DNA from: an uncultured Methylococcaceae bacterium
Lineage (GTDB): Bacteria > Pseudomonadota > Gammaproteobacteria > Methylococcales > Methylomonadaceae
DNA: 41,945 nt
Direction of reading: 5' to 3'
Assembly (NCBI GenBank): GCA_903945375.1
Contig: CAJAVP010000077.1
Span: 1 to 41,945, forward strand
How positions within the stretch are numbered: the first letter of the stretch is position 1; every line of letters starts with the position of its first letter. Positions 8,098-15,931 of this stretch are shown here, piece by piece. A program made the translations under genes and the position numbers. The notes beneath the pieces were generated by a model, which saw nothing but the letters and a program-made list of their open reading frames with translations, searched no databases and was not told where the DNA came from.

Positions 8098-9216
8098 GTG
8101 GGTGTTCCTTTACGTCAGCAGTTAACTGTAGGTAGCTATTTAATCAAGCAAAAAATAAAAGGGGTTAAAAAATACCCTCTGGTTTTGATGCTAGAGCCGT
8201 TGTTTCGTTGTAATTTAGCCTGTGCTGGCTGCGGTAAAATTGATTATCAAGATGATATCTTAGATAAACGTTTGTCCTATGAAGAGTGTATGCAGGCAGT
8301 TGATGAGTGTGGTGCGCCGATGGTGTCTATTCCCGGTGGCGAGCCGTTAATCCATAAAGAAATGCCTCAAATTGTTGCTGGCATTATTGCACGCAAAAAA
8401 TATGTCTATCTTTGTACAAATGCCTTATTGCTCAAAAAACGCATTGATGATTACACGCCATCTCCTTATTTAACTTTCTCTATTCATCTTGATGGTATGC
8501 AGGAAAGGCATGATGCTTCGGTGTGCCAAGAAGGCGTATTTGATCGCGCTATCGAAGCCATTAAATTGGCTTTAGGTAAGGGTTTTAGAGTAACAATCAA
8601 CTGTACGCTTTTTCAAGGTGAAAAAGCTGACGAGGTTGCCGAGTTTTTGGATTTTGCAATGGACTTAGGTGTTGAAGGTGTGACCATCGCTCCTGGTTTT
8701 AGCTATGAGCGTGCGCCTGCTCAAGATGTGTTTATTAAAGGCAAGGAGGTTAAAGAGTTATTTAGAGATATCTTTAAAATTGGCAAAACCCGCAAGTGGA
8801 AACTAAATCATTCCTCTCTTTATTTGGATTTTTTAGCGGGCAACCAAAGCTATGAATGCACACCTTGGGGCAACCCCACTCGCAACGTTTTTGGCTGGCA
8901 AAAACCTTGCTACCTGTTGGCGGATGAAGGTAATGCGGCAAGTTTTCAAGAATTGCTTGAAACGACGCCTTGGGATAAATATGGCAATAGCAATAATCCA
9001 AAATGCGCGAGTTGTATGGCGCATTGTGGCTATGAAGCAACGGCCGTTGAAGATATGTTGAGAAATCCACTGAAAGGATTTTGGGCGAGTTTGCGTGGAC
9101 CAAAAACGGATGGGGATATGGTTCCTGAGCCAATTGTTCCTCAAGTGGTGAGTACAGCTTATGCGTCTCTTTCTAGCATCCCTGTCAATGTCGAAATGGC
9201 TGATCAAGCTCACTAG
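8098..9216 (+). CDS. hpnH: Radical-SAM adenosyl hopene synthase
   Basis: A 372-residue radical-SAM enzyme that adds the 5'-deoxyadenosyl group of SAM to diploptene, giving adenosylhopane, the first committed step to extended hopanoids. The radical-SAM cluster cysteines are C38, C42 and C45 in LFRCNLACAGCGK. PGGEPL follows as the GGE motif, and extra cysteines sit near the C-terminus (CASCMAHCGYE). YPLVLMLEPLFR is characteristic of HpnH. The GTG start is chosen from its GGAGG at 8 nt spacing. It is transcribed away from the operon that holds shc, hpnG and hpnO, whose products act before and after it. A short gap leads to the MlaC/HpnM-like gene. Confidence 0.93.
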   Translation: MGVPLRQQLTVGSYLIKQKIKGVKKYPLVLMLEPLFRCNLACAGCGKIDYQDDILDKRLSYEECMQAVDECGAPMVSIPGGEPLIHKEMPQIVAGIIARKKYVYLCTNALLLKKRIDDYTPSPYLTFSIHLDGMQERHDASVCQEGVFDRAIEAIKLALGKGFRVTINCTLFQGEKADEVAEFLDFAMDLGVEGVTIAPGFSYERAPAQDVFIKGKEVKELFRDIFKIGKTRKWKLNHSSLYLDFLAGNQSYECTPWGNPTRNVFGWQKPCYLLADEGNAASFQELLETTPWDKYGNSNNPKCASCMAHCGYEATAVEDMLRNPLKGFWASLRGPKTDGDMVPEPIVPQVVSTAYASLSSIPVNVEMADQAH

Positions 9217-9271
9217 GTGTTGGTTTCTTTAGAACTTCAATTTTTGCGAGTTAATTTTCAGAGTGGTTGCT

Positions 9272-9880
9272 ATGGTATTTAAAAAAATATTAATAAAAAT
9301 TGCCTTTATTTTACTGATACTAGGTGAGAGTGCATTTGCGGAAGAGGTGGACGGTGCAAAGCAAGTAGTGGATAACTTTCAAGCCGATTTGATTGCGGTG
9401 ATGAAAAATGGCAAACAATTAGGATATCAAGGTCGATACGATAAGCTTTTTCATGCTGTATCAACGAGTCATGATTTAACAAAAATCGCTCGCATTGTGA
9501 TAGGTAAAGAATGGGAGAAATTATCAGGGGCGCAGCAGCAAAGCTTGGTAGAGACCTTTAGTAAATTTAGTGTGGCATCTTATGCTCATAATTTTAAAGA
9601 TTATGCCGGTGAATCATTTAGTTTCGATTCAGTAGAAGAGACGACGCGCGGTGGTGTTGTTGTTCACACGCATCTCAATATTCCTGATGAAAAACCCGTT
9701 AAATTTGATTACAACTTAAAAGAATTCGATAATCATTGGCTTATTATCAATATAATCGCTAACGGTGTTAGTGATTTAGCTTTAAAACGCTCAGAATACA
9801 CCAACATTTTGCAACGAGAAGGGTTTGATGCTTTAATAACCAAAATTAACGAAAAAATTGATAATTATTCAAAATTATAG
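9272..9880 (+). CDS. hpnM: MlaC/Ttg2D-family periplasmic lipid-binding protein, HpnM-like
   Basis: A 202-residue exported protein of the toluene-tolerance Ttg2/MlaC family. A signal peptide (MVFKKILIKIAFILLILGES, cleaved near AFA-EE) is followed by the family pattern: YDKLFHAVSTSHDLTKIARIVIGKEW, LSGAQQQSLVETFSKF, and a C-terminal FDNHWLIINIIANGVSDLALKR-type stretch. MlaC proteins shuttle lipids across the periplasm. HpnM is the paralogue found in hopanoid loci, and the place just after hpnH supports that name. An in-frame GTG three codons upstream (9263) is an alternative start; the ATG was preferred because it starts the signal peptide directly. It is followed 6 nt later by an MlaA-like gene. 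Confidence 0.8.
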   Translation: MVFKKILIKIAFILLILGESAFAEEVDGAKQVVDNFQADLIAVMKNGKQLGYQGRYDKLFHAVSTSHDLTKIARIVIGKEWEKLSGAQQQSLVETFSKFSVASYAHNFKDYAGESFSFDSVEETTRGGVVVHTHLNIPDEKPVKFDYNLKEFDNHWLIINIIANGVSDLALKRSEYTNILQREGFDALITKINEKIDNYSKL

Positions 9881-9886
9881 GTTTTT

Positions 9887-10786
9887 ATGGCAATGATAAA
9901 ATCGGCTTGTCGTTCAATACAAACGATGAGCAAGCGCCCTTTTATCGTAGGTGGATTGCTTATTTTGAGCTGCTTTGCATCGAACGCAAGTGCAGCATCA
10001 GACGCTAGCTCTACAGATCCCTATGAACATTTCAATAGAAAAATGTTTACGTTTAACGATCACTTAGATAGTTACGTTGCTGAGCCAATTTCTGATGCAT
10101 ATCGATGGCTTGCTCCGCAATTTGTTCAGGTTCGCGTTTTTAATTTTTATAATAATCTAAAAAACATTAACGTTTTCATTAATGATGTTTTACAGGCAAA
10201 ATTCAGGCAAAGCTCAGAAGACGCTAGTCGTTTTGTAGTCAACTCAACATTAGGTTTATTAGGTTTATTTGACGTTGCCAAGGATGTTGGGCTTGAGCAA
10301 AATGATGAAGATTTTGAACAAACCCTTGCGGTTTGGGGTGTTCCAAAAGGGCCTTATCTTGTGTTACCTGTGTTGGGACCATTAACTGTACGTGGAATTC
10401 CAGGCGCAGTGTTTGATACCGCCGCTAATCCTTCTAGCTACGTTGGCGCTCCCGTGCAATTATTGTCATTACTGAATACGAGAGCAAATGCTGAAGGGTC
10501 TTTGAAATTTATAGACGAAGCCGCTCTCGATCCCTATGTGTTTACTCGGGAATCCTTTTTACAGTGGCGTGCAAGTTTAGCTTCAGACGGTAAGAGTCAA
10601 GAATCAACCGATTTTGATACAGAGCTCAATCTAGAGGAGGGTAGTACTCCATTACAGCATAGCTCAATGCCTAGCAATCAATTTACGCAAGCATCTATTT
10701 CTTTTTCTAATACCACCAAAAGTTTTAATGAGGCGGCTGACAGCTTTCAATTAGCGAGTAAAAAAATTGATTTGTACAAAAAATAG
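9887..10786 (+). CDS. mlaA: MlaA/VacJ-family outer-membrane lipid transport protein
   Basis: A 299-residue MlaA family protein. The N-terminus has a signal sequence containing LLILSC, a possible lipobox with Cys, followed by the family hallmark DPYEHFNRKMFTFND and DSYVAEPISDAYRW. Further family features are RFVVNSTLGLLGLFD, and QTLAVWGVPKGPYLVLP with the conserved WG and GPY motifs. The last 70 residues (Ser/Thr-rich) form an extension beyond the core. In the Mla system MlaA sits in the outer membrane and passes phospholipid to MlaC. Paired with the HpnM-like gene and hpnH, it may serve hopanoid traffic; that role is inferred. It is the last gene before a terminator. Confidence 0.85.
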   Translation: MAMIKSACRSIQTMSKRPFIVGGLLILSCFASNASAASDASSTDPYEHFNRKMFTFNDHLDSYVAEPISDAYRWLAPQFVQVRVFNFYNNLKNINVFINDVLQAKFRQSSEDASRFVVNSTLGLLGLFDVAKDVGLEQNDEDFEQTLAVWGVPKGPYLVLPVLGPLTVRGIPGAVFDTAANPSSYVGAPVQLLSLLNTRANAEGSLKFIDEAALDPYVFTRESFLQWRASLASDGKSQESTDFDTELNLEEGSTPLQHSSMPSNQFTQASISFSNTTKSFNEAADSFQLASKKIDLYKK

Positions 10787-10811
10787 AGCTGAAATTTAGC
10801 GAGAATCAGAT

Positions 10812-10850
10812 AAAGGCTTTAGGCGTAATCGTACGGCTAAAGCCTTTTTT
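10812..10850 (+). terminator. Rho-independent terminator after the hpnH-mlaA operon
   Basis: Perfect 11-bp stem AAAGGCTTTAG / CTAAAGCCTTT (10812-10822 and 10837-10847) with a 14-nt loop, followed by a T run. It lies between convergent operons. On the minus strand the stem is followed by only a short T tract, so it may also help end the chemotaxis operon. Confidence 0.88.
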
Positions 10851-10878
10851 ATGCGGGTAGTGGTCGTAGTGAAGGTGT

Positions 10879-11607
10879 TTAGACCGCAATACCTACTTGA
10901 AGTGAGTCGAACCAGTCTAAAAAGCGTTTTACATCATCACCTTTGAACACCCGACCGTGCTGCGGTGCTAAAATATCAATATCTAAATTTCTAACACGTT
11001 CAATCCATGCGCGTTTAGCTTGATTTGAGGGCATCCAGCGCTGATGGAAGTAACGCATTTTCTCGATATGGCTATCAAAATTGTCAACATACATGGGTGC
11101 GCCTGGTGCTTCAACTGCACTGCCGACATCACCTGACATTAAAATCTTCGCGTGATGATCATAAACATGAAAATTCCCAGGTGAGTGCAAATAATGTGCT
11201 GGTATAAGCTGAAGCTCAACGGAATCCAGTTTAATTGTTCCTCCATTATCTGGAATGGGGACATATTCAATCGATTCGCAGCCAAAATGTCTTAAATAGC
11301 CTTCCCATATAGCGGGGGCATGTAATTTGGCATTAGACAAGGCTTGATCCCATAAGCCTAATGATGAAATGACATCAGGGTCTTGGTGGGAGGCAAACAA
11401 ATCCGTAATTTGATCAACCGGAGTGTGATGTAATACAGCGGCCATCATCGGTGCAAACAGCTCAGACCCACCTGGTTCAAGCAATAAGCATCGGTTAGCG
11501 GTACGTACCGCATATTGGTTGCTATCAATGATATTGCTCGGTTTATTTGCATCCCGACCAAACATAATCCATTGATAAGACCCTTCATATATTTTTGTCA
11601 TTTTCAT
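10879..11607 (-). CDS. ODP-type oxygen-binding di-iron protein (metallo-beta-lactamase fold)
   Basis: A 242-residue protein with the flavodiiron-type metallo-beta-lactamase fold but no flavodoxin domain. Candidate metal ligands are H74, D76 and D78 (SHQDPD), H141 (HYLHSPGNF), D160 (MSGDVG) and H217 (APQHGRV), the order seen in flavodiiron and ODP proteins. ODP proteins bind iron and oxygen and act as soluble sensors beside chemoreceptors, as described for Treponema denticola. Here it is the last gene of a chemotaxis cluster, 29 nt after a small protein with receptor-tip motifs, which fits an oxygen-sensing role. A hydrolase function is less likely because the HxHxDH motif of hydrolytic members is absent. 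An AGAGG sequence precedes the first ATG. Confidence 0.75.
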   Translation of the reverse strand: MKMTKIYEGSYQWIMFGRDANKPSNIIDSNQYAVRTANRCLLLEPGGSELFAPMMAAVLHHTPVDQITDLFASHQDPDVISSLGLWDQALSNAKLHAPAIWEGYLRHFGCESIEYVPIPDNGGTIKLDSVELQLIPAHYLHSPGNFHVYDHHAKILMSGDVGSAVEAPGAPMYVDNFDSHIEKMRYFHQRWMPSNQAKRAWIERVRNLDIDILAPQHGRVFKGDDVKRFLDWFDSLQVGIAV

Positions 11608-11636
11608 GGAACAAATGCCTCTTAGTTAGTTTATTT

Positions 11637-12245
11637 TCAGCTATTGCGATAAAGTGATAATGCGATTCTACAACGCTGAACATTATCGTGGATGGTGTGT
11701 GCAGCCTTGTCCACGCTTTCTGCAACCGCTTGTAGGCTTTGCAAATATTCTCCAGCTTGAGATGCCTCAATACGTGAGTTGGCCGCAATAACGCGTGCGG
11801 CTCTTGCATGGTGCATAACAGCTTCAAGTTGATCTAATAGCTGTTTTACATCGCGTTTAAATTGTCTCTGGCAGTTCTGCATGGAAATCTTTGCATTTTC
11901 CAGTGGGGCTTGCATGGATTGCGCGTAAGTCACGCCCTCAGTTGTTTTAACAACTAAATCGAACTTATTGTAGGCAACCGTTCTGCGATATTCATTAACA
12001 GTTAATCGGTATAAGGACAACGCATACACATTAATGTTTGTAACAAGGTCAATGGTTTCCTTAGCTAGCTCATTAATAAAATCAGTAATGGGTTGAAAGC
12101 CTTTAGCCTTATCGCCCGCTCTAAATGCGATAGCCTTAGCATTTGCGGCGGCTAATGAAATTTCTTTTGCAACCACCATGACCGCACTTAATTCAGACGT
12201 AATAGATGCAACAGCGACAAATTGTGATTTGGTTTGTATGTTCAT
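11637..12245 (-). CDS. Small cytoplasmic protein with two chemoreceptor-tip-like motifs
   Basis: A 202-residue, mostly helical protein without signal peptide, membrane segment, PAS or HAMP domain. Two segments resemble the signalling tip of methyl-accepting chemotaxis proteins (NASVEAARAGEQGRGF in the neighbouring receptor). The first, from N35, reads NAKAIAFRAGDKAKGF and continues into a helix ending NELAKET. The second, from N156, reads NSRIEASQAGEYLQSL and continues into AVAESVDKAA. They are 121 residues apart. The normal receptor tip occurs once per chain, so this is not simply a shortened MCP. It lies 29 nt before the ODP gene and 154 nt after cheB. It might couple oxygen binding by ODP to the receptor array; that is inference. 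I do not recognise a named family. Confidence 0.65.
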   Translation of the reverse strand: MNIQTKSQFVAVASITSELSAVMVVAKEISLAAANAKAIAFRAGDKAKGFQPITDFINELAKETIDLVTNINVYALSLYRLTVNEYRRTVAYNKFDLVVKTTEGVTYAQSMQAPLENAKISMQNCQRQFKRDVKQLLDQLEAVMHHARAARVIAANSRIEASQAGEYLQSLQAVAESVDKAAHTIHDNVQRCRIALSLYRNS

Positions 12246-12399
12246 AATGAATGACTTGTAATTGGTTGAGGCTGAATTATCAATTGACTATGACTCTCGA
12301 CCTGCAAAGCACAGTACGCTTACCATTTAATGAAAAATATCAGATGTTAAGTAATCTAGTTTTTCTAAAGAGACTATTTAACAAAGTTTACGCTCCGTT

Positions 12400-13473
12400 T
12401 TAGCGAGCCAATTTAGACAGCGATAAAATTTTATTTGCGACTTCTTCAATCGGCATTACGTAGTCAACGCAACCTAATTTGTAAGCGGCACCGGGCATTC
12501 CCCACACAACACTGGTTTGTTCGTCCTGAATAATCGTTATCGCTCCAGCATTTTTCATTTCTTTCATCCCAGCAGCACCATCAGCACCCATTCCTGTGAG
12601 TAGAATGCCAATGGCATTACTACCAGCACATTGGGCAATGGAGTTAAATAAGACATCAACAGCTGGTTTATGTCGGTTGACAGGTTCCGCATCGCTGAGA
12701 TGAATATAAAATCTCCCCGCTTCTTTTGTGACTAACATATGTTTATCACCTGGGGCTAGATAGATATGACCATCTTCAACGACTTGACCGTGCGTTGGAA
12801 TTAATGCGGTCATTGCGGTTACTAAATCAATATGTTTAACAAAGGAGTCACTAAAGGCCGCTGGTAAGTGTTGGGTAATAAATACCGGTGGCGTTTCGGC
12901 TGTTAAATATTTGGCAACGACTTTTATCGCTTCAGTACCACCAGTCGATGCGCCAATTGCTATGATTTTTGCACTAGATGCTGTTTTATGAGATAGCAAT
13001 GATTTCGCAGGTTGACTTACTATGGACTCATTATCTTTAGTTTTTACAGGTCTATAATCAATATTGCGGACATTTGCACGAGCCGCCGTTTTTACTTTGT
13101 CAATGATCTCATCAGCGTAATCATTTAGGGTTTTAATCACATCAACTTTAGGCTTGAAGATAAAATCAACTGCACCTAGAGCCAATGCTTCAAGGGTTAC
13201 TTCTGCGCCCTTTTTAGTTAATGTTGAAATCATAACTACCGGAGTCGGGCGCAAACGCATTAGATTTCTCAAAAAAGTAATGCCGTCCATATGGGGCATT
13301 TCAATATCTAAGGTCAAGACATCCGGATTAAGCTGCTTGATCATTTCTCTTGCGATTAAGGGGTCTGCAGCAGTGCCTATTACTTCAATTTCAGGTGAGG
13401 ATGTTAAAATTTCAGTGAGAATCTTTCTGACTAACACCGAGTCGTCGATAACCAAAACACGTATTTTATTCAT
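12400..13473 (-). CDS. cheB: Chemotaxis protein-glutamate methylesterase/deamidase
   Basis: A 357-residue protein that removes receptor methyl groups when its receiver domain is phosphorylated by CheA. The receiver domain covers about residues 1-125, with acidic D10-D11, phosphorylation site D56 (TLDIEMPHMDG) and K108 (KPK). The esterase domain starts near residue 165, with catalytic S176 (IGASTGGTE), H202 (ITQHLP) and D298 (TGMGADGA). Their spacing equals that of the enterobacterial enzyme. A receiver-only near-copy lies 60 nt upstream in the same direction. All catalytic residues are intact. Confidence 0.96.
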   Translation of the reverse strand: MNKIRVLVIDDSVLVRKILTEILTSSPEIEVIGTAADPLIAREMIKQLNPDVLTLDIEMPHMDGITFLRNLMRLRPTPVVMISTLTKKGAEVTLEALALGAVDFIFKPKVDVIKTLNDYADEIIDKVKTAARANVRNIDYRPVKTKDNESIVSQPAKSLLSHKTASSAKIIAIGASTGGTEAIKVVAKYLTAETPPVFITQHLPAAFSDSFVKHIDLVTAMTALIPTHGQVVEDGHIYLAPGDKHMLVTKEAGRFYIHLSDAEPVNRHKPAVDVLFNSIAQCAGSNAIGILLTGMGADGAAGMKEMKNAGAITIIQDEQTSVVWGMPGAAYKLGCVDYVMPIEEVANKILSLSKLAR

Positions 13474-13533
13474 CTGCTTAGGCCCTTAATTGATCAACTC
13501 TGCCGCATGTAAATGAGCTGTCATTAAATATCA

Positions 13534-13953
13534 TTATTCCGTTCTCCTAATGTTGGCTTCTGATGCCATGATTACTTTTTCGATTATTTCTTCTGCATAT
13601 TCATTTAAGGTGTTTTCGACATTGAAAACTGGTTTGGCAATAAAGTCGACGGCACCTAAGGCTAATGCTTCTAATGTGACATCGGCATTACTTTCAGTGA
13701 GTACCGATATCATGACGACAGGCATTGGTCGTAGGCGCATTAAATTTCGTAAAAAAGTAATACCATCCATGCGTGGCATTTCAATATCTAAAGTTAAAAC
13801 ATCGGGATTTAATTGCTTAATCATTTCTCGTGCAACATAAGGATCTTCTGCCCCCCCGACCACTTCGATATCCGGTGATGAATTCAGGATTTCGGTTAAA
13901 ACTTCCCTAATTAAAAGAGAATCATCGACAATCAACACACGTACTTTTTTCAT
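13534..13953 (-). CDS. Receiver-only paralogue of CheB (no methylesterase domain)
   Basis: A 139-residue response regulator consisting of a receiver domain and a short tail. It aligns without gaps to the first 137 residues of the adjacent CheB, including identical blocks such as [20 protein letters not shown] and [15 protein letters not shown], and keeps D10, D11, D56 and K108. The reading frame ends just where CheB's interdomain linker begins. Long stretches also match at DNA level. This points to a tandem duplication of cheB in which the esterase domain was lost. It could act as a phosphate sink or as a competitor for CheA; neither is shown. The spacing of 30 nt to cheD and 60 nt to cheB implies cotranscription. 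Confidence 0.88.
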   Translation of the reverse strand: MKKVRVLIVDDSLLIREVLTEILNSSPDIEVVGGAEDPYVAREMIKQLNPDVLTLDIEMPRMDGITFLRNLMRLRPMPVVMISVLTESNADVTLEALALGAVDFIAKPVFNVENTLNEYAEEIIEKVIMASEANIRRTE

Positions 13954-13983
13954 GCTTTTATCTCGTGGATATTGGATTCGTAC

Positions 13984-14619
13984 TTAAAATAACTCAACAT
14001 CGCCGGCGACAGGTGCATTTTTAATATTATCAAAGTATTGACGTTCTCTTTGAACAATCGTTGTGTTATGTAGGTCTTGAATTTTTTTCATCCCAACTTT
14101 TCCAGTTTTTGGAAAATAAATAATTTTTCTGGGATAAATATCACCTAGGTCTTGAGAGAGTAAATGCAATCCTTCTGTATCAATATATTCCAGAACAAAT
14201 TCAATGTTTTTAATGCCAATATCGGTTAATGTGGGAATTATCTTTCCACCACCAAACACTTTCACTTCGAGATTTTTGCGTTTACCACCATTACTTAAAA
14301 TAGTATTGATTAAATGTTCCATTGCATAATTACCATAGCGGGTTGCATTACCAACCACGGCTTCATTGCCTTTTTTTAGTTTATCGGATGTAGTGACAGG
14401 CAACATAAAATGATTCATTCCGCCAATTCCTGATTCTTTATCTCTAATACAGGCAGAAATACAAGAACCTAAAACAGTTGTAATTAACTCATTTTCTTTA
14501 GTCACATAGTACTCGCCCGGCAAAATCTTTGCGGCAATAATTCCGTATGCGTTATCTAAATAGCGGTTAATTTGTTCAAAACCTACTATGGAGGGACTAC
14601 CGACATTTTCCTTACTCAT
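13984..14619 (-). CDS. cheD: Chemoreceptor glutamine deamidase
   Basis: A 211-residue CheD that deamidates receptor glutamines and in some bacteria is controlled by CheC. The catalytic Cys is in TVLGSCISACIRD and the His in GGMNHFMLP, the standard CheD pair. The segment KVFGGGKIIPTLTDIGIKN matches the family's conserved glycine-rich turn. It is slightly long at both ends compared with minimal CheD (about 160-200). It starts 2 nt after the cheR stop. No cheC is found in this window. Confidence 0.93.
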   Translation of the reverse strand: MSKENVGSPSIVGFEQINRYLDNAYGIIAAKILPGEYYVTKENELITTVLGSCISACIRDKESGIGGMNHFMLPVTTSDKLKKGNEAVVGNATRYGNYAMEHLINTILSNGGKRKNLEVKVFGGGKIIPTLTDIGIKNIEFVLEYIDTEGLHLLSQDLGDIYPRKIIYFPKTGKVGMKKIQDLHNTTIVQRERQYFDNIKNAPVAGDVELF

Positions 14620-14621
14620 TA

Positions 14622-15488
14622 TTACTTGTTTTTCCTATAACTGGTACATGCGACCAATTCGAGTTCGGTTGAAAGTTGATTAAGCGATTCTGAGTGACCT
14701 ATAAATAACCATGATCTTTCTGCTAAGATATGTGCATATCTTTTAGCCAGCATAATTTTCGTTTCCCGATCGAAATAGATTAATACATTCCTACAAAATA
14801 TAAAATCAAACTGTCCTTTCATGGGCCACTCTTGTATTAAATTTAATTGTTTAAAACATATAATGTTTTGTAATTGCGGACTTACCCTAACTTGTCCTGA
14901 TTGGGTGCTTTTACCTCGCATAAACCAGTGTTTGAGTCTATCATCTGAAATACCTGCAACTCTTTCTTCGGTATATATGCCTTCTGATGCCGATTTTAAA
15001 ACGGCAGTATCAAGGTCTGTCGCTAAAATTTTTATATCCCAATTAGCGGGAATATTTTCTAAAAGGGTCATGGCAATTGAGTACGGCTCTTCGCCCGTAG
15101 AGCACCCAGCAGACCATACTCGAATTCTTCTGGTATAACTATTTCTGATTAATAATTCCGGTATGACGTGATCTCGAAGATATTCAAAATGATGGTTTTC
15201 ACGGAAAAATGCTGTTAAATTTGTCGTAATAGCATTAATAAAATCTGTAAACTCTAGTTCGGGATTGTCTTTAAGGTATTGACAATATTCCTTAAAGTTT
15301 GTGAACCCTAGTCGTCTGACACGCTTAGATAGTCTGGAATAGAACATATCAAAACGCTCATCAGGCACTTGAATTCCAGAATACTCATTAGACAACTTTC
15401 TTAAAAAATTAAAATCATCAAAAGTAAATTTAAACTCCCGCTCTCTTTCCTGTATCGTCATGGAACGAATGTTTTCCTTTATTTTCAA
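14622..15488 (-). CDS. cheR: Chemotaxis protein methyltransferase
   Basis: A 288-residue SAM-dependent methyltransferase that methylates receptor glutamates. The N-terminal helical domain (DFNFLRKLSNEYSGIQ) is followed by NLTAFFRENHHFEYL and the SAM-binding motif VWSAGCSTGEEPYSIAM, then FDFIFCRNVLIYFD. An internal Met at residue 10 is a possible alternative start. The adjacent receptor ends in EWEEF, a plausible tether for this enzyme. It lies 14 nt after the STAS gene and 2 nt before cheD. Confidence 0.95.
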   Translation of the reverse strand: MKIKENIRSMTIQEREREFKFTFDDFNFLRKLSNEYSGIQVPDERFDMFYSRLSKRVRRLGFTNFKEYCQYLKDNPELEFTDFINAITTNLTAFFRENHHFEYLRDHVIPELLIRNSYTRRIRVWSAGCSTGEEPYSIAMTLLENIPANWDIKILATDLDTAVLKSASEGIYTEERVAGISDDRLKHWFMRGKSTQSGQVRVSPQLQNIICFKQLNLIQEWPMKGQFDFIFCRNVLIYFDRETKIMLAKRYAHILAERSWLFIGHSESLNQLSTELELVACTSYRKNK

Positions 15489-15502
15489 TATGGTAATTAT
15501 CG

Positions 15503-15931
15503 CTAAACATCAAGAATTTCAGTTAAACCTAATAATTTAGCCGATTCTTTAAATCTTGGAGAGGGCGAATCAATAACAAGTGTTTTTTGTAACTTGTTGG
15601 CCTCTTTTTTAAGTGCCACTAATAATTGCAAACTCGCAGTATCAATTGATGTTACTTCCCCTGCATACAATTCGATAGTGTCATTTGCGGTTAAAACTTT
15701 TTTGAGGATTTCATGAAGACCAGTAATATTTTGGATGCTTAAAGTAGATTCCAAATGTACAGGATGTTGAGAATCATCATTGTCATCTACGATTGCTTGG
15801 GATTCTTCTTCGGTTAAACCTATCTGACTATCATCAGATGCAGCGTTGTCTCCCGCAGTCTCGTCAAACTCCTCATCCATCCAAGCAAGCGGATCGTATC
15901 CAATCAAAGTGTTATCGTTATTTTCTGCCAT
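15503..15931 (-). CDS. STAS-domain protein of the chemotaxis cluster
   Basis: A 142-residue protein. Residues about 55-142 form a STAS domain of the MlaB/anti-sigma-antagonist type, with TIELYAGEVTSIDTASLQLLVAL, where S100 sits at the usual phosphorylation position. The N-terminal 55 residues are acidic and probably disordered. They contain a small aromatic motif, GYDPLAWMDEEF, that may be a docking peptide. It overlaps the parA-like gene by 14 nt and precedes cheR by 14 nt, so it belongs to this operon. Its function in chemotaxis is unknown; binding to the ParA-like protein or to the signalling array is a guess. Confidence 0.75.
   Translation of the reverse strand: MAENNDNTLIGYDPLAWMDEEFDETAGDNAASDDSQIGLTEEESQAIVDDNDDSQHPVHLESTLSIQNITGLHEILKKVLTANDTIELYAGEVTSIDTASLQLLVALKKEANKLQKTLVIDSPSPRFKESAKLLGLTEILDV

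Noticed and set aside
8774-9213. Two overlapping minus-strand frames inside hpnH
   Set aside because: hpnH is a well-supported radical-SAM gene over this stretch. The opposite-strand translations show no family pattern.
11637-12245. Small receptor-like gene considered as a broken MCP
   Set aside because: It has its own start and stop, no frameshift, and two tip-like motifs where an MCP fragment would have one.
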